A DNA stretch of 64,000 nucleotides from Siphonobacter curvatus (GTDB taxonomy: Bacteria; Bacteroidota; Bacteroidia; Cytophagales; Spirosomataceae), in NCBI RefSeq assembly GCF_002943425.1, contig NZ_PTRA01000006.1, positions 62,001 to 126,000 on the forward strand, given 5' to 3'. Below the pieces are notes generated by a model. The model saw only the letters and a list, made by a program, of their open reading frames with translations, was not told where the DNA came from and ran no database searches. How positions within the stretch are numbered: position 1 is the stretch's first letter; every line of letters starts with the position of its first letter. Shown piece after piece: positions 46,237-56,032 of the stretch. The translations under genes were made by a program, and so were the position numbers.

Positions 46237-47610
46237 TTAACGTTGCCGAAAACTCTGAATACGTTCTTTACTGAAAGCCACCGCTTCCCGCAGGTAGGCC
46301 AGTTTTACAACCTGAATGCCCTGCGAACGCAGGTGTACATAAAAGGCCAGGATGACGAAAATCTCCGTGATAACCCAGGAGTACGAAACACCAATGTGGC
46401 CCAATTGCTTGATGAGCAAAGCATTCAGGCTTAAACTAATAATAGAAGCAAGAGCAGAAATACGGAAAAAGGCTTTATCCATTCGCAGGTTGATCATGGT
46501 ATGAACGCCCAGCAAATTATTCAAACCCAGCGTAATGGGTAAAATCGATACAATGCGTAGGACGACAACGGCTTCCTCAAACTGATCGCCGTAGAACAGG
46601 TGAATGAAGAGGGGAGCGATGATGTACAATCCAATGGTAATCAGGGTCATCAGTACTACAACGGGGAAGAAGATCGTCCGTACTACTTTGAGACCTGCTT
46701 CCTTACCCTGTCCAAAAGCCCGGGCTACAATGGGAAAGAAAGCCTGGCTCAGGGCCAGCGATACGAAGGACTGCGTAATGCCCGCGATACGAGTCCCCGC
46801 CGAAAAAATCCCAACGCTGTAGGCCGTTGAGAAAATACCTAGCAGAAACGTATTGGAACCCGCGTAGATCGTGGCTACTACCGAGGTAAAAAATAAGGTA
46901 CTATCGTCTTTAAAACGTTTCAGCAGTTGAGCAATCGATGGGAAGGTATACGTCAAATCAAACCGCCGCAAGGCTACGACAAAGGCAGCTACGCTGATGA
47001 GTACTTGTGCGATGCTTAGCGACAGATTCTGGTAAATGTAATCGTTGGGTTCACGGATAAAGATGAAGACTGTAAAGGTGAAGAGTACCTTCACGATGGT
47101 ATTAAAAATGGCCACCCGCCCCAGATCTTCCATAGCCTGGTACAGCCAAATGGGAAAGAGCACAATCCCCAGGCAACTGATATATGTACAAACGTGCAGC
47201 CACCAATGAGCCCGAAACTCCTCCACAAAATACGTAATGCCTCCAAATATGACCGTTGAAAGCACCCAGAGTAGGGCTTTGCCCGACATCACTTCACTAA
47301 AAATCTGGTTGACCAGCGATTTATTGTGGCGGTCGGCGGCAATGGCTCGTACCGCTGCCGTATCAAAACCATAATTGATCAATAAGGTAAAGTACGCTAC
47401 GTAAGCTTGGGAAAAGTTAAGTAATCCCAGCCGTTCGGGGCCGATGATGCGAACCACATAAGGTACCGTAAGTAAGGGCAGCAGCATATTCGCCACGTTG
47501 ACGCTGAAGAGCGAAGCCACGTTAATGGCAAACCGCTTCATGGTCGACTTGGAGAGAGCAACCGGGGGCTTTTCTATGACGGGTTCATCCAGTACTTTTT
47601 CTTCAATCAT
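46237..47610 (-). CDS. wzx: Wzx-type oligosaccharide flippase
   Basis: 457 residues with about 12-14 hydrophobic helices and the MATE/PST-like opening (RFAINVASLFSVNVANMLLP, LTVPYVVRIIGPERLGLLNF) found in polysaccharide flippases. It moves undecaprenyl-linked repeat units to the periplasmic side for polymerisation. A short charged cytoplasmic N-terminus (EEKVLDEPVIEK) precedes TM1. In the middle of the EPS operon, 27 bp after the GT2 gene. Confidence 0.9.
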   Translation of the reverse strand: MIEEKVLDEPVIEKPPVALSKSTMKRFAINVASLFSVNVANMLLPLLTVPYVVRIIGPERLGLLNFSQAYVAYFTLLINYGFDTAAVRAIAADRHNKSLVNQIFSEVMSGKALLWVLSTVIFGGITYFVEEFRAHWWLHVCTYISCLGIVLFPIWLYQAMEDLGRVAIFNTIVKVLFTFTVFIFIREPNDYIYQNLSLSIAQVLISVAAFVVALRRFDLTYTFPSIAQLLKRFKDDSTLFFTSVVATIYAGSNTFLLGIFSTAYSVGIFSAGTRIAGITQSFVSLALSQAFFPIVARAFGQGKEAGLKVVRTIFFPVVVLMTLITIGLYIIAPLFIHLFYGDQFEEAVVVLRIVSILPITLGLNNLLGVHTMINLRMDKAFFRISALASIISLSLNALLIKQLGHIGVSYSWVITEIFVILAFYVHLRSQGIQVVKLAYLREAVAFSKERIQSFRQR

Positions 47611-47637
47611 AGGTAATGGCGGGTTAATGGGGCCTCG

Positions 47638-48558
47638 CTAAGCAGTACTTTTTTTATTAAGGAAGCGGTACAACCGTACCGTTTTTATGCCATCGGGGTA
47701 CTTTCTGAAATTGTTAAAAATACTGTCAAGGGCCGCTTCACCGTAAATCAGAAAATCATACATCCGGTGTTTTCGCTTGGAACGGAGTTGTACAAAAGTT
47801 TCCCGTAACGACCATTGCAGAAAAACCATAATCCCGTACTTATTGCCGTGCATATTCTGAAAAATTCGTCGCTGGTTTCGTACGGCATAGTACTGTTTCC
47901 AGGCTCCGGGCCAGGGAATACCGTTTCGATCAAAGGACGGCGGATGGTAGAAAACGGAATTGGTAACCGTTACTACCGAAAACCCCATTTTGATGGCCCG
48001 GGTCATGTATTCCACTTCGTCACCCCAGATAAATAATTTACGGTCGGGCAGGCCAATATGTTTAATAACCTGTCGGTGAATGAGCGTACCGTTGAAAAAA
48101 GAGGCAACGCCATACACCAGGTCCACCTGGGTCATATCGGTTACTTTCCGATAACTCTTATTGGGCCGATCAACATAAAAGGCCAACTCGGAATGATCCT
48201 TATTACTGATCGATACGCAATTTTTAATGCAAGGTCCGATATTCGGCGATTCCAGTAGGGCCCGTAAGGCACCCGGTGTGGCCACACAATCGTCGTCCAT
48301 GCACCAAATCCACTCGTACTCCGCCTCGTAGGCTGTCTCGATACCCGTAGCGAATCCACCGGCTCCCCCGCAGTTGGCCTGGGTAGTGACGAGCAATTCG
48401 GGTTGGGTTGCCAGCCAATCGGCCGTACCATCCGTACTGCCATTGTTGATCACAAATATGGCTTGTACCGGAAACGTCTGTTGCTGTAAACTGGTAATAC
48501 AAATTTTGAGGTCTTCTAGCCGGTTATAGGTTACTACTACGGCAGCTACTTTTTTCAT
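47638..48558 (-). CDS. GT2-family glycosyltransferase (GlfT2/rhamnosyltransferase-like)
   Basis: 306 residues from ATG 48558 (MKKVAAVVVTYNRLEDL); an in-frame ATG at 48579 would add seven residues. GT-A motifs: NNGSTDGTADWL, the Gly-rich NCGGAGGFATGI, and the metal site WCMDDDCVATP. LFIWGDEVEYMTRAIKMG has the catalytic-base region. The GGAGGF and MDDD pattern is shared with galactofuranosyl- and rhamnosyl-transferases. Donor sugar not deducible. Confidence 0.87.
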   Translation of the reverse strand: MKKVAAVVVTYNRLEDLKICITSLQQQTFPVQAIFVINNGSTDGTADWLATQPELLVTTQANCGGAGGFATGIETAYEAEYEWIWCMDDDCVATPGALRALLESPNIGPCIKNCVSISNKDHSELAFYVDRPNKSYRKVTDMTQVDLVYGVASFFNGTLIHRQVIKHIGLPDRKLFIWGDEVEYMTRAIKMGFSVVTVTNSVFYHPPSFDRNGIPWPGAWKQYYAVRNQRRIFQNMHGNKYGIMVFLQWSLRETFVQLRSKRKHRMYDFLIYGEAALDSIFNNFRKYPDGIKTVRLYRFLNKKSTA

Positions 48559-48695
48559 GCGAAATACCAGGTTATCCATTCAATATAGTTCATAGGGACA
48601 AGGGGGATAACGGACTGATACAAGGAACTCTTTCAATAAAACCAGTGGATCTTAGCAGCAAGCAGACTGAAGTAGCGGTTCAATGAGACTTAATA

Positions 48696-49376
48696 CTAAA
48701 AAGCGTTTTTATTACCCGTGGCAGCCGCTTTGATGGTCCACCAGCAAATGGTAGCGTCCAGGCGAGCGGATTGCCGATGAATGTACAGGTGATCATAGCG
48801 AATGCGTTGTTTCATTTTACTGAGATGTTCGGTTTCACCACGTGCTCCCCGGGACTGAGCCAGGCCAGTAATGCCGGGAAGTACGGTATACCTTTCCTTG
48901 TAGCCGGGCATCGAATGCCAATACTGGGCATCCAAGGCTACCGGGTGGGGGCGTGGTCCGACAATACTCATATCACCCAGTAACACATTAATAAACTGGG
49001 GCATTTCGTCCAGATTCGTTTTCCGTAGATAACGACCCAGAGGCGTAATGCGGGAGTCGTTGCGGGTGGCTTGCTTGAAATCAGCATTTTCCTCGTAACG
49101 CATCGTCCGGAATTTAAAGCAACGAAAGGGCTTGCCATTCCGGCCGGTGCGTAGCTGAACAAACAGGATTGGTCCCGGGGAAGTCAGCTTGATGAGCAGA
49201 CTGATCAGGGGAAGCAGCCACACCAGCACCAGGACGGTTACGGAACTAGCCACGGCCAAATCAAACATCCGTTTTTTGAAAAACTGAGTCGGATTGGGTT
49301 GAGCGTGCGTAGGCGTAAACAGCGTCTGATTGGTAATCGGTATTCGGACAGCCTTCTTGTTTATCGTGAGTGACAT
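48696..49376 (-). CDS. Initiating sugar transferase (polyprenyl-phosphate hexose-1-P transferase)
   Basis: 226 residues from ATG 49376; the longer frame upstream overlaps the end of the Wzc gene and lacks protein character. One membrane segment (FDLAVASSVTVLVLVWLLPL) is followed by CFKFRTM, TNLDEMPQFINVLLGDMS, SIVGPRPH and PGITGLAQ, the conserved blocks of the monotopic WcaJ/WbaP/PglC family. It moves sugar-1-phosphate from UDP-sugar to undecaprenyl phosphate and so starts the repeat unit. The short form without the large N-terminal membrane domain is seen in EpsL and PglC relatives. Confidence 0.92.
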   Translation of the reverse strand: MSLTINKKAVRIPITNQTLFTPTHAQPNPTQFFKKRMFDLAVASSVTVLVLVWLLPLISLLIKLTSPGPILFVQLRTGRNGKPFRCFKFRTMRYEENADFKQATRNDSRITPLGRYLRKTNLDEMPQFINVLLGDMSIVGPRPHPVALDAQYWHSMPGYKERYTVLPGITGLAQSRGARGETEHLSKMKQRIRYDHLYIHRQSARLDATICWWTIKAAATGNKNAF

Positions 49377-49407
49377 CGTATGGCAGTTTATGGGATGAAG
49401 GCAAACG

Positions 49408-51699
49408 CTATTTATACGAGTAACTATTCTTGTAGTTGTAGTGGTACGATTCGCCACCCGCTACACCATTCAAAATAATGTTGAGGTTGTTGAAGCGGCG
49501 TTCGCGATGCAAAACGTCCAGTTCCTTGAGGGCCGTTTTGGGCGTTACATTATGACGGATCACAAACAGGGTGGCATCGGCCATGGGCGAAACCAGTTGG
49601 GCATCAGTGACAATACCTACCGGAGGAGCATCCACGATGATGTACGAGAAGCGTTCGCGTAGTTCCTGAAGGAGCTGGGGCAGTCGAGGACCACTCAGCA
49701 ATTCCGAGGGATTAGACGGCAGTGGACCACTCGGAATAACGAAGTAGTTCGGGTAGCCCGGAACGGGTTTAATAATTTCTTCGAGGGAGGCTTCTTCGTT
49801 AAGATAGTCGCTGATTCCGATATCATTCTGCACATCGAACACCTGGTGAATGCGTGGCATCCGCATATCCATCTCTAAGATGACGGTCGGTTGCTTCATC
49901 AGGGCTAGGCTCGCTCCCAGGTTCATGGAGATGAAAGACTTCCCTTCACCACTGATACTAGAGGTAAATAAAAGCACGTGACTTTCGTCCATTCCACCCC
50001 GGCGTAAGTGAAGGTTAGTACGGATGGAACGAATCTGTTCGGCGATAATCGATTTGCTGTGCTGAGCGATCACAAGCTGATCTTTCTCCCGCTTCTTCAT
50101 GACTTCACCCAAGATGGGAACGCGGGTTACGCCTTCCACGTCTACCCGACGCATCACGCGACCATTGAGAACTCCTTTGCTGGCAATTGCTGCCGTGGGT
50201 ACCAGAAAACCGATCAGACCAAATAGGGCGTAAATCACCACGCCTACGGGTTTCACGGGCATTGCTCCGCTTTCAGCCGCATCGATGGTATAATTCTCGG
50301 GCACGCTCGCGGCGAAGGCAACGGCCATTTCTTCGCGTTTCTGTAACAGATAATTGTAGAGGTTATTCTTAATGGATTGTTGACGCGTAATGTCGATCAG
50401 TAAGCGTTCCTGTTGAGGAATGTCGCGAATGCTATTTTCAAGCCGAGCGTTTTTCTGTTCATACTGCTTTTGGGAATTGAGCAGCATGGTCTTCATCGTT
50501 TGTACGTTCTGGCTGATGTTCTGCCGTGTGGACCGGATCTGATCGTCCATACCTTTAATCATGGGATTGGCATCCGTGGTCGTTTGGCTAAGTTGCTGCC
50601 GCTGTAACTGCAATTGGGAAAGCTTGTCGAGTTGTCCCAGCAGTACCGGATCGTTCAGCCCTATCGTGGCGGGTGTCAATCCCTGCTCATCCGATTGCGT
50701 ACTGATGAATTTCTGTAAATCGTTCAGCGTAGCCAATTGAATATTTACCTGATTCAGCTGATTGTCATTTTGCTGGGTGGATTCCAGAAAAGTAGCTGCC
50801 TGCGTACCCAAATCGGTAATAGAACGAGCCGACTTGTATCGTTCGACGCGTTTTTCTACGTTCGACAAATCGCCTGATACCGCCCGGAGTCGGTCTTCAA
50901 TCAACTGAATGGTTTGCGTCGCTACGCGGTTTTTATCCGCTAGCGTCCGATCATTGTACGCTTTAGCCAGGTTATTCAGAATAGCGTCGGCTTTTTCGGG
51001 TACTGCATCTTCGAGTTTCAGGTGTACTACGGAAGAAGTTTTGCTAGTAGCTTCCGCTTTCATATTGCCTAAATAGCCTTTGATGGCAGCATTTCGCGGG
51101 AGGAGCTGTACAATCAAGGGCTCGGTCTGAGCGTTGACCGCCTGCCGGGTAAGTACGCGAATCTGACCGGTAGGCAATTGAATACTTGTATTGAGCGGGT
51201 AGATCTTTCCGTCGATATTCACCTGCTTCTCATTGACAAAACTCAGCTCCAGCGGTTTTTTATACAGGGCATTCTTGGGCTTCTCGGCCAGAACAGTCAC
51301 GGGCGATTCCTGAAAGATTTCCCGCTTACCGAATGAGGTTTGGTGATAGTATTTGGTCTGTAGTTGCAAGGCATCTACTACTTGGCCCATGAGCGAGGAA
51401 GAGGTTAGGACTTCAATCTCATTTTCAACGGCCTTTTTGGAGGTATAGACGTCAAGTTCTTTAAGCGGATTAGCCTGAACATTACCCTTCTTTTCATCCT
51501 GTAATAACAAACTTAGCTCACTACGATAAATCGGCTGCTTAAATAAAAGGTAGACGTATGCTCCTGCCAATGTCAGGACGAGCGATACGACATACCAGGG
51601 CCATCGGTTCAAATAAGGAAGTAAGGAAGCCCTAAGATTGATATTCTTAGAATCGACTACTTGATAAGATTCGTAAGGCGGAGTTGGTTTGGCTTGCAT
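49408..51699 (-). CDS. wzc: Wzc-like polysaccharide co-polymerase with BY-kinase domain
   Basis: 763 residues. TM1 (about 34-52) and TM2 (about 485-505) enclose a Wzz domain and long coiled coils. The cytoplasmic kinase has Walker A SSISGEGKSFISMNLG (near 588), Walker A' VILEMDMRMP and Walker B YIIVDAPPVG. The C-terminus has five Tyr in its last 12 residues (YHYNYKNSYSYK), the autophosphorylation cluster. Cycles of Tyr phosphorylation control polymer length and export. It is the first gene of the operon. Its usual outer-membrane partner Wza is not next to it. Confidence 0.93.
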   Translation of the reverse strand: MQAKPTPPYESYQVVDSKNINLRASLLPYLNRWPWYVVSLVLTLAGAYVYLLFKQPIYRSELSLLLQDEKKGNVQANPLKELDVYTSKKAVENEIEVLTSSSLMGQVVDALQLQTKYYHQTSFGKREIFQESPVTVLAEKPKNALYKKPLELSFVNEKQVNIDGKIYPLNTSIQLPTGQIRVLTRQAVNAQTEPLIVQLLPRNAAIKGYLGNMKAEATSKTSSVVHLKLEDAVPEKADAILNNLAKAYNDRTLADKNRVATQTIQLIEDRLRAVSGDLSNVEKRVERYKSARSITDLGTQAATFLESTQQNDNQLNQVNIQLATLNDLQKFISTQSDEQGLTPATIGLNDPVLLGQLDKLSQLQLQRQQLSQTTTDANPMIKGMDDQIRSTRQNISQNVQTMKTMLLNSQKQYEQKNARLENSIRDIPQQERLLIDITRQQSIKNNLYNYLLQKREEMAVAFAASVPENYTIDAAESGAMPVKPVGVVIYALFGLIGFLVPTAAIASKGVLNGRVMRRVDVEGVTRVPILGEVMKKREKDQLVIAQHSKSIIAEQIRSIRTNLHLRRGGMDESHVLLFTSSISGEGKSFISMNLGASLALMKQPTVILEMDMRMPRIHQVFDVQNDIGISDYLNEEASLEEIIKPVPGYPNYFVIPSGPLPSNPSELLSGPRLPQLLQELRERFSYIIVDAPPVGIVTDAQLVSPMADATLFVIRHNVTPKTALKELDVLHRERRFNNLNIILNGVAGGESYHYNYKNSYSYK

Positions 51700-53158
51700 A
51701 CGTATTCAGATGATGTGAGTAGGAAATGATTCTTACTAACAGATCGCTAAAACAGAATGATTAAGATCTTGAGTAAACGTCAGTAAATGAGGCGGGCATG
51801 ACACGCAACATGACAGACAAGCACTCTCTGATGCTCAAGCATAAATGACTGAGAGAGAAGCTTTTGGCTTGAATGTAGAGAAGTGAAACGCCCATTGCCT
51901 GTAAGGTGGCCGAAGCTTATCACCTTTAAGCGGAAAGATTTCGTTTTGATCAAAGACCTAATACGAGCTGCTTTTACAAAAGTCTGGATTGCGGCCGACT
52001 TAAAGTTACGATAAGCGAGGGTTGTAAAAGCAGTACGTGCAAGGGTAGGCGTATAGATCAGAGTAGTTTTCCAACCATAAGCATGAAGGGATAAAACGTA
52101 CGAAATATTTTTCGATAGGCGGAAAAACGATCTACTATTCATGAGTTGACACAATACATTCTGACCTAAAGCAAGGCATATAAACCCTTTAATAGGATGA
52201 AAGAAAAAGGATGATCAATAGACAACACGGTACCGATTGAATACGTAGGGTTCGTATTCAATAGAATGTCGAAATGCTGAGTACACGAGGACTAGAAGAA
52301 CAGGCCAGTAAAAAAATCATTTCCCAATTCCAAGGAAATAGGGAATCTGATTAAATACAGTAGTTAATCTATACACGCGGACTTAACAAATAGCAGGTAG
52401 TGGCGAAACTACTAGCAGGATTCGGTACCGGCGGAGCACCAACTACTGGCGGGTAGATAAGGATAATTGGCGGAGTAATGGAATGAAATAGACACTTTTG
52501 TTAATGAGCAACTAATGTATTCAGAAAGCTCATTTTGTGTTAACAGGAGTACTAAGTTAGTAAAGGATTTGTAAATATACGTTTGTTCGGAGCGGAATGA
52601 ACAAACCTAATAAATAAATTTTCTTTACCATTTAAAAAGGCTAAAAGTTCATGCCAACTTAACTACTATACGTAAGGGAGACGGTCAATTTAATGTCTGA
52701 TTAATGAATTGAATTATTTAAAGAATAGACAAAAGGTTAATATTTAGCAACTTATCACTAATATTCGAAAAAAACGGGCCATATTTCATGCGGAGGCGGC
52801 TGTATAAATATAATAGATTTTTTACCAATTAACCGTGATTAGTGAAAAAATAATGTAAAATTGGGAACAATTATTCCCTTTAATAAGGTATTATTTCTAC
52901 ACTCCTATAATTATCATAAATAAAAACAATATATTCCTATTTACACTGATAAATTAAGTATATGCCATTAAGAATCGTTTAATTATTGGATTATAACAAT
53001 ATAATCGATAAAAGTTAACAGATTGTCCATGTTTGGTCTATTAATGACAGTTTCATTGCTGGTAAACATTTGTTCAAATCTGAGACCGCTACCCATAAAA
53101 AAACACGTCCATGTAAAGTCTTTGAACTTTATATAGACGTGTAGAAGAAAGATAAAAC
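51700..53158. other. 1.4-kb non-coding region upstream of the EPS operon
   Basis: The region must contain the EPS promoter. A TAGGTTTG -7 box (minus strand) lies at 52602-52609, which would give a leader of about 900 nt, but no good -33 element goes with it. The only longer frame (51780-52154, minus) has no motifs and is not taken as a gene. 52620-53090 is very AT-rich. A terminator for the beta-helix gene lies at its right end. Confidence 0.5.
53096..53142 (-). terminator. Terminator of the second beta-helix gene
   Basis: On the minus strand an imperfect stem (outer arms acacgtc 53103-53109 and gacgtgt 53136-53142, inner arms around aaagt/acttt) is followed by seven T (A-run 53097-53103). 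Confidence 0.75.
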
Positions 53159-54622
53159 CTACTGAACTATTCTACCTGATTCATCCTGGTTGTCAGAAGC
53201 TTTATAAGTACCTCCATCGGCACCTTCCATATATTTTCCTCCTGGACCTTTCGTGAAGCGATTAGAAGTCAAAACATGATTCAGCGATTTATTTCCGTAA
53301 GCCATGAACATAGCCTGATTGGCAGAGGCATTACGGTTGGAAATACTATTGTTAGTAAAACGATTATTGGACGTATTGTCACAGATAATAACTTTACTAG
53401 ACATACTTTCAATTGTATTATCATTAAACGATCCACCATTGGATGAGTGCGAAATTTCAATCATACCCGTCATATTGAACTTGTTATTCGCAAAAGCGAA
53501 CGTTCCGCCGTTGTATAGAGCTATTCCTCCCGTACAACGTCCAATGGTTTCGTTACCCGTGATGGTCATTCCTCCTGTAACACTCCCGTTTCCGTTTCCA
53601 TCATTAGAGCCAATGAAGAACTTATCAAACTTCCCTTCGAATTTATTGCTATTGATTTTTACATTACGTAAAGCACCAGCGATTTCAATGCCGTACAAGC
53701 TGCAATTTTTAACAGTATTATTCTCAACTGTGATATTTTCCATAGGTCCCGAGAGGGAAATACCGAAATGACAGTCGTAAAACGTATTATTACTGACCTC
53801 GATATTTTTTCCAACGTATTTGTTGTAATTATCGTGATTGAAAATCTCACATCCCATACGTCTAGCTCGTACGACATTGTTTTTAACCACAATATTTTCA
53901 GCCGATTTTCCCGCAGGAATTTTCAAGGTTAGCCAGTTCGTACTATCCTTGGAATCATAATCTTTACTCGTACAATTTTGAATGGTTAAATTAGCCACAT
54001 TAGGACTGTCAATATAAATGGTGCCAAATGTGCCATTTTCCCGCGTCGTAACATTCCAGGACAAGCCATCAATCACCACATTGTTCAAATCTATTTTAGG
54101 GTCAATGGCATTGGCAAGCGATACATACGTGGCGGGTAAGGTAATCAGTACCTTGCCCGGGTTAGCTTGTAACTTCATGTTACTCCGCAGCCGTACTGTC
54201 GTTCGCTGGCGGTACGATCCATCCGGAATAAAGACATCATCAGCCCCATTAACCGCGTTTTGAAGTTCAGGACCGATATCATCATCGGAGGGGAGCACAT
54301 CAAACCATAGTGCATTGGCAGGACCCGTATATTCGCGTTTGTAGCGAATTCCGTGGCTAGTAACCAACGTTACACCCAAGTTATCGGCGGTTTTTCGGTC
54401 CCCCTGATCTAGATTAAAAAGGCCCTGTTTCCGAGCATCAGTAATGTAAATCCGACTCGGTAAAGGCAGTGAACCAAAGTCTCTTAACTGAGCAATGGTA
54501 AGCGTATCCGTCCGTTGTTCGACCGGTTCGTTAAAATTGTCATCAGCCTTTTTACAGGAAGCATTGATACAAAAAAGTATCATCAGGGAACATAGCCCTG
54601 CCATATGTGGTAGTTTCTTCAT
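53159..54622 (-). CDS. Right-handed beta-helix lipoprotein (paralogue), right flank of EPS locus
   Basis: 487 residues from ATG 54622, the start of a lipoprotein signal (lipobox at NASC); the GTG 72 bp upstream only adds a non-protein-like stretch. Order as in its paralogue at 37245: RIYITDARKQGLFNL, LVTSHGIRYKREYTGPANA, DDIGPELQNAVNGADDVFIP, then beta-helix coils with Asn ladders (NNTVKNCSLYGIEI, SNKFEGKFDKFFIG). The two are similar along their whole length. Exported, lipid-anchored, probably acting on the exopolysaccharide. No catalytic residues assigned. Confidence 0.8.
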   Translation of the reverse strand: MKKLPHMAGLCSLMILFCINASCKKADDNFNEPVEQRTDTLTIAQLRDFGSLPLPSRIYITDARKQGLFNLDQGDRKTADNLGVTLVTSHGIRYKREYTGPANALWFDVLPSDDDIGPELQNAVNGADDVFIPDGSYRQRTTVRLRSNMKLQANPGKVLITLPATYVSLANAIDPKIDLNNVVIDGLSWNVTTRENGTFGTIYIDSPNVANLTIQNCTSKDYDSKDSTNWLTLKIPAGKSAENIVVKNNVVRARRMGCEIFNHDNYNKYVGKNIEVSNNTFYDCHFGISLSGPMENITVENNTVKNCSLYGIEIAGALRNVKINSNKFEGKFDKFFIGSNDGNGNGSVTGGMTITGNETIGRCTGGIALYNGGTFAFANNKFNMTGMIEISHSSNGGSFNDNTIESMSSKVIICDNTSNNRFTNNSISNRNASANQAMFMAYGNKSLNHVLTSNRFTKGPGGKYMEGADGGTYKASDNQDESGRIVQ

Positions 54623-54780
54623 GGTTTTTGAATGGGAAATCGGGACCAGTAAATCCTGTTTCAGGTTGGTAATGAACCGTATATAATCTAGCACTTTTTC
54701 TTATAAAAGATTATATACATGGCTTATACCAAGGGATTACGGATCACGTATAAAACCCCTGATCCATTACAGAAAATACC

Positions 54781-55677
54781 TTAACGCATCCCGGCGTATG
54801 TTTTGAGTTTGTTGTAAATACGAGTGACCACGCTATACTTTTGTAAGGTCTTCTGGTGATAATAAGGCGTAGTTTCTACGTGCGTCGAAAGTTTAAATTC
54901 CCGTTGCGAACCTTGATCTAGCGTAGTTTTATAGCGGTTGTAAATATTCGTGTGAGTAGCCTCGTTTCCAAAGCCAATATTCTGTACCTTAGAAACCGTT
55001 GGGTAAACGGTTAATCCATTCCCTTTAAAACGATTATAACAGAAACGAATATCCCAGGCATCCGATCGTCCTTCCATTTGATCTTCCAGCATTTTTACTA
55101 AGTCTGATCCACCCTGATTGAAGGCTCGTTGCTGGGATTTATCCTGACTGAATTCAGAATAATCTACTAATTCCCAATCAATCGACAACCAGCGATCCCG
55201 CCAAGTTGCCCAACCCCAAGGACTATGTCTCGGAACAAAGTAGGATTCATAGGGATAATCGCTAGGGCGTTCGAAAGGAAACGTATAGCCCGCTATTGAA
55301 TAGATTTTTTTATCGTTTTTGTACTGCGTTAAACTCTGGTTCATATAATCCAGAAAGTTAGGAGCAGTGATCAAATCGTCTTCTACAATTATAGCCGTTG
55401 GGTAGCGGTTCAAAACATAACTAATGCCACGAATGATAGAATCCGCACAGCCAATGTTGGATTTGGCATAATCCCGATAAATACTTTTAAACCCGGTAAT
55501 TTCATCAAGCACTTGATGTACTTCGTACACCTTTGGCCAGTCTTCCGCTTTTTTAGGGGCATCTACGAAAATAAATAAATCACTTTCGGAAGCTAAATGG
55601 TTTTTTTGCAAAGCTTCGACGGTAGCTCGTAATTCTCGGGCCCGTTTGTAAGCAAATAAAATCACGGGTGCATTCAT
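54781..55677 (-). CDS. GT-A-type glycosyltransferase
   Basis: 298 residues. PVILFAYKRARELRATVEAL and LFIFVDAPKKAEDW begin a GT-A fold; AIIVEDDLITAPNFLDYMNQ carries the EDD metal-binding site as in GT2/GT13-like enzymes. HSPWGWATWRDRW is a conserved block of this group in bacterial surface-polysaccharide loci. It likely adds a sugar to the same exopolysaccharide although it lies outside the main operon, after the beta-helix gene's promoter. Confidence 0.8.
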   Translation of the reverse strand: MNAPVILFAYKRARELRATVEALQKNHLASESDLFIFVDAPKKAEDWPKVYEVHQVLDEITGFKSIYRDYAKSNIGCADSIIRGISYVLNRYPTAIIVEDDLITAPNFLDYMNQSLTQYKNDKKIYSIAGYTFPFERPSDYPYESYFVPRHSPWGWATWRDRWLSIDWELVDYSEFSQDKSQQRAFNQGGSDLVKMLEDQMEGRSDAWDIRFCYNRFKGNGLTVYPTVSKVQNIGFGNEATHTNIYNRYKTTLDQGSQREFKLSTHVETTPYYHQKTLQKYSVVTRIYNKLKTYAGMR

Positions 55678-56032
55678 GGGTATTTTGAAAATTTAGGTTG
55701 TTTATCGGGTATAGTCATTACCCTTATTTTACATTCGTACTGGATTTGAAAAGGTATCTATCAACTTAACTTTTGCGTTGAATTATTAGATAGTTATTTG
55801 CTAGATAATTATTTAAGTTATTACATGCTTTAATTATTTATTATCGATTAATAAATACACTTTATGTTTATTAAATAGCTATGGCCATATTTAGCCTATG
55901 GATGTTTACTTTATTGTTAATTACTAAAATCGTATCTCCGCTCTATTATCTACGTTAAGTTTATCCAGACTCTCAAGTATCAGATGCTGACTATACCTAA
56001 TTCCGTATTTTAGTTAGTCCTCAGTACATTTT
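55678..56032. other. AT-rich intergenic region
   Basis: 355 bp with short TTATTA-like simple sequence and no recognisable gene, repeat or hairpin. It presumably holds the promoter of the glycosyltransferase at 54781-55677. Confidence 0.4.

Noticed and set aside
51780-52154. 124-aa minus-strand frame upstream of wzc
   Set aside because: Composition is not protein-like, there is no motif or start context, and it lies in the probable leader of the EPS operon.
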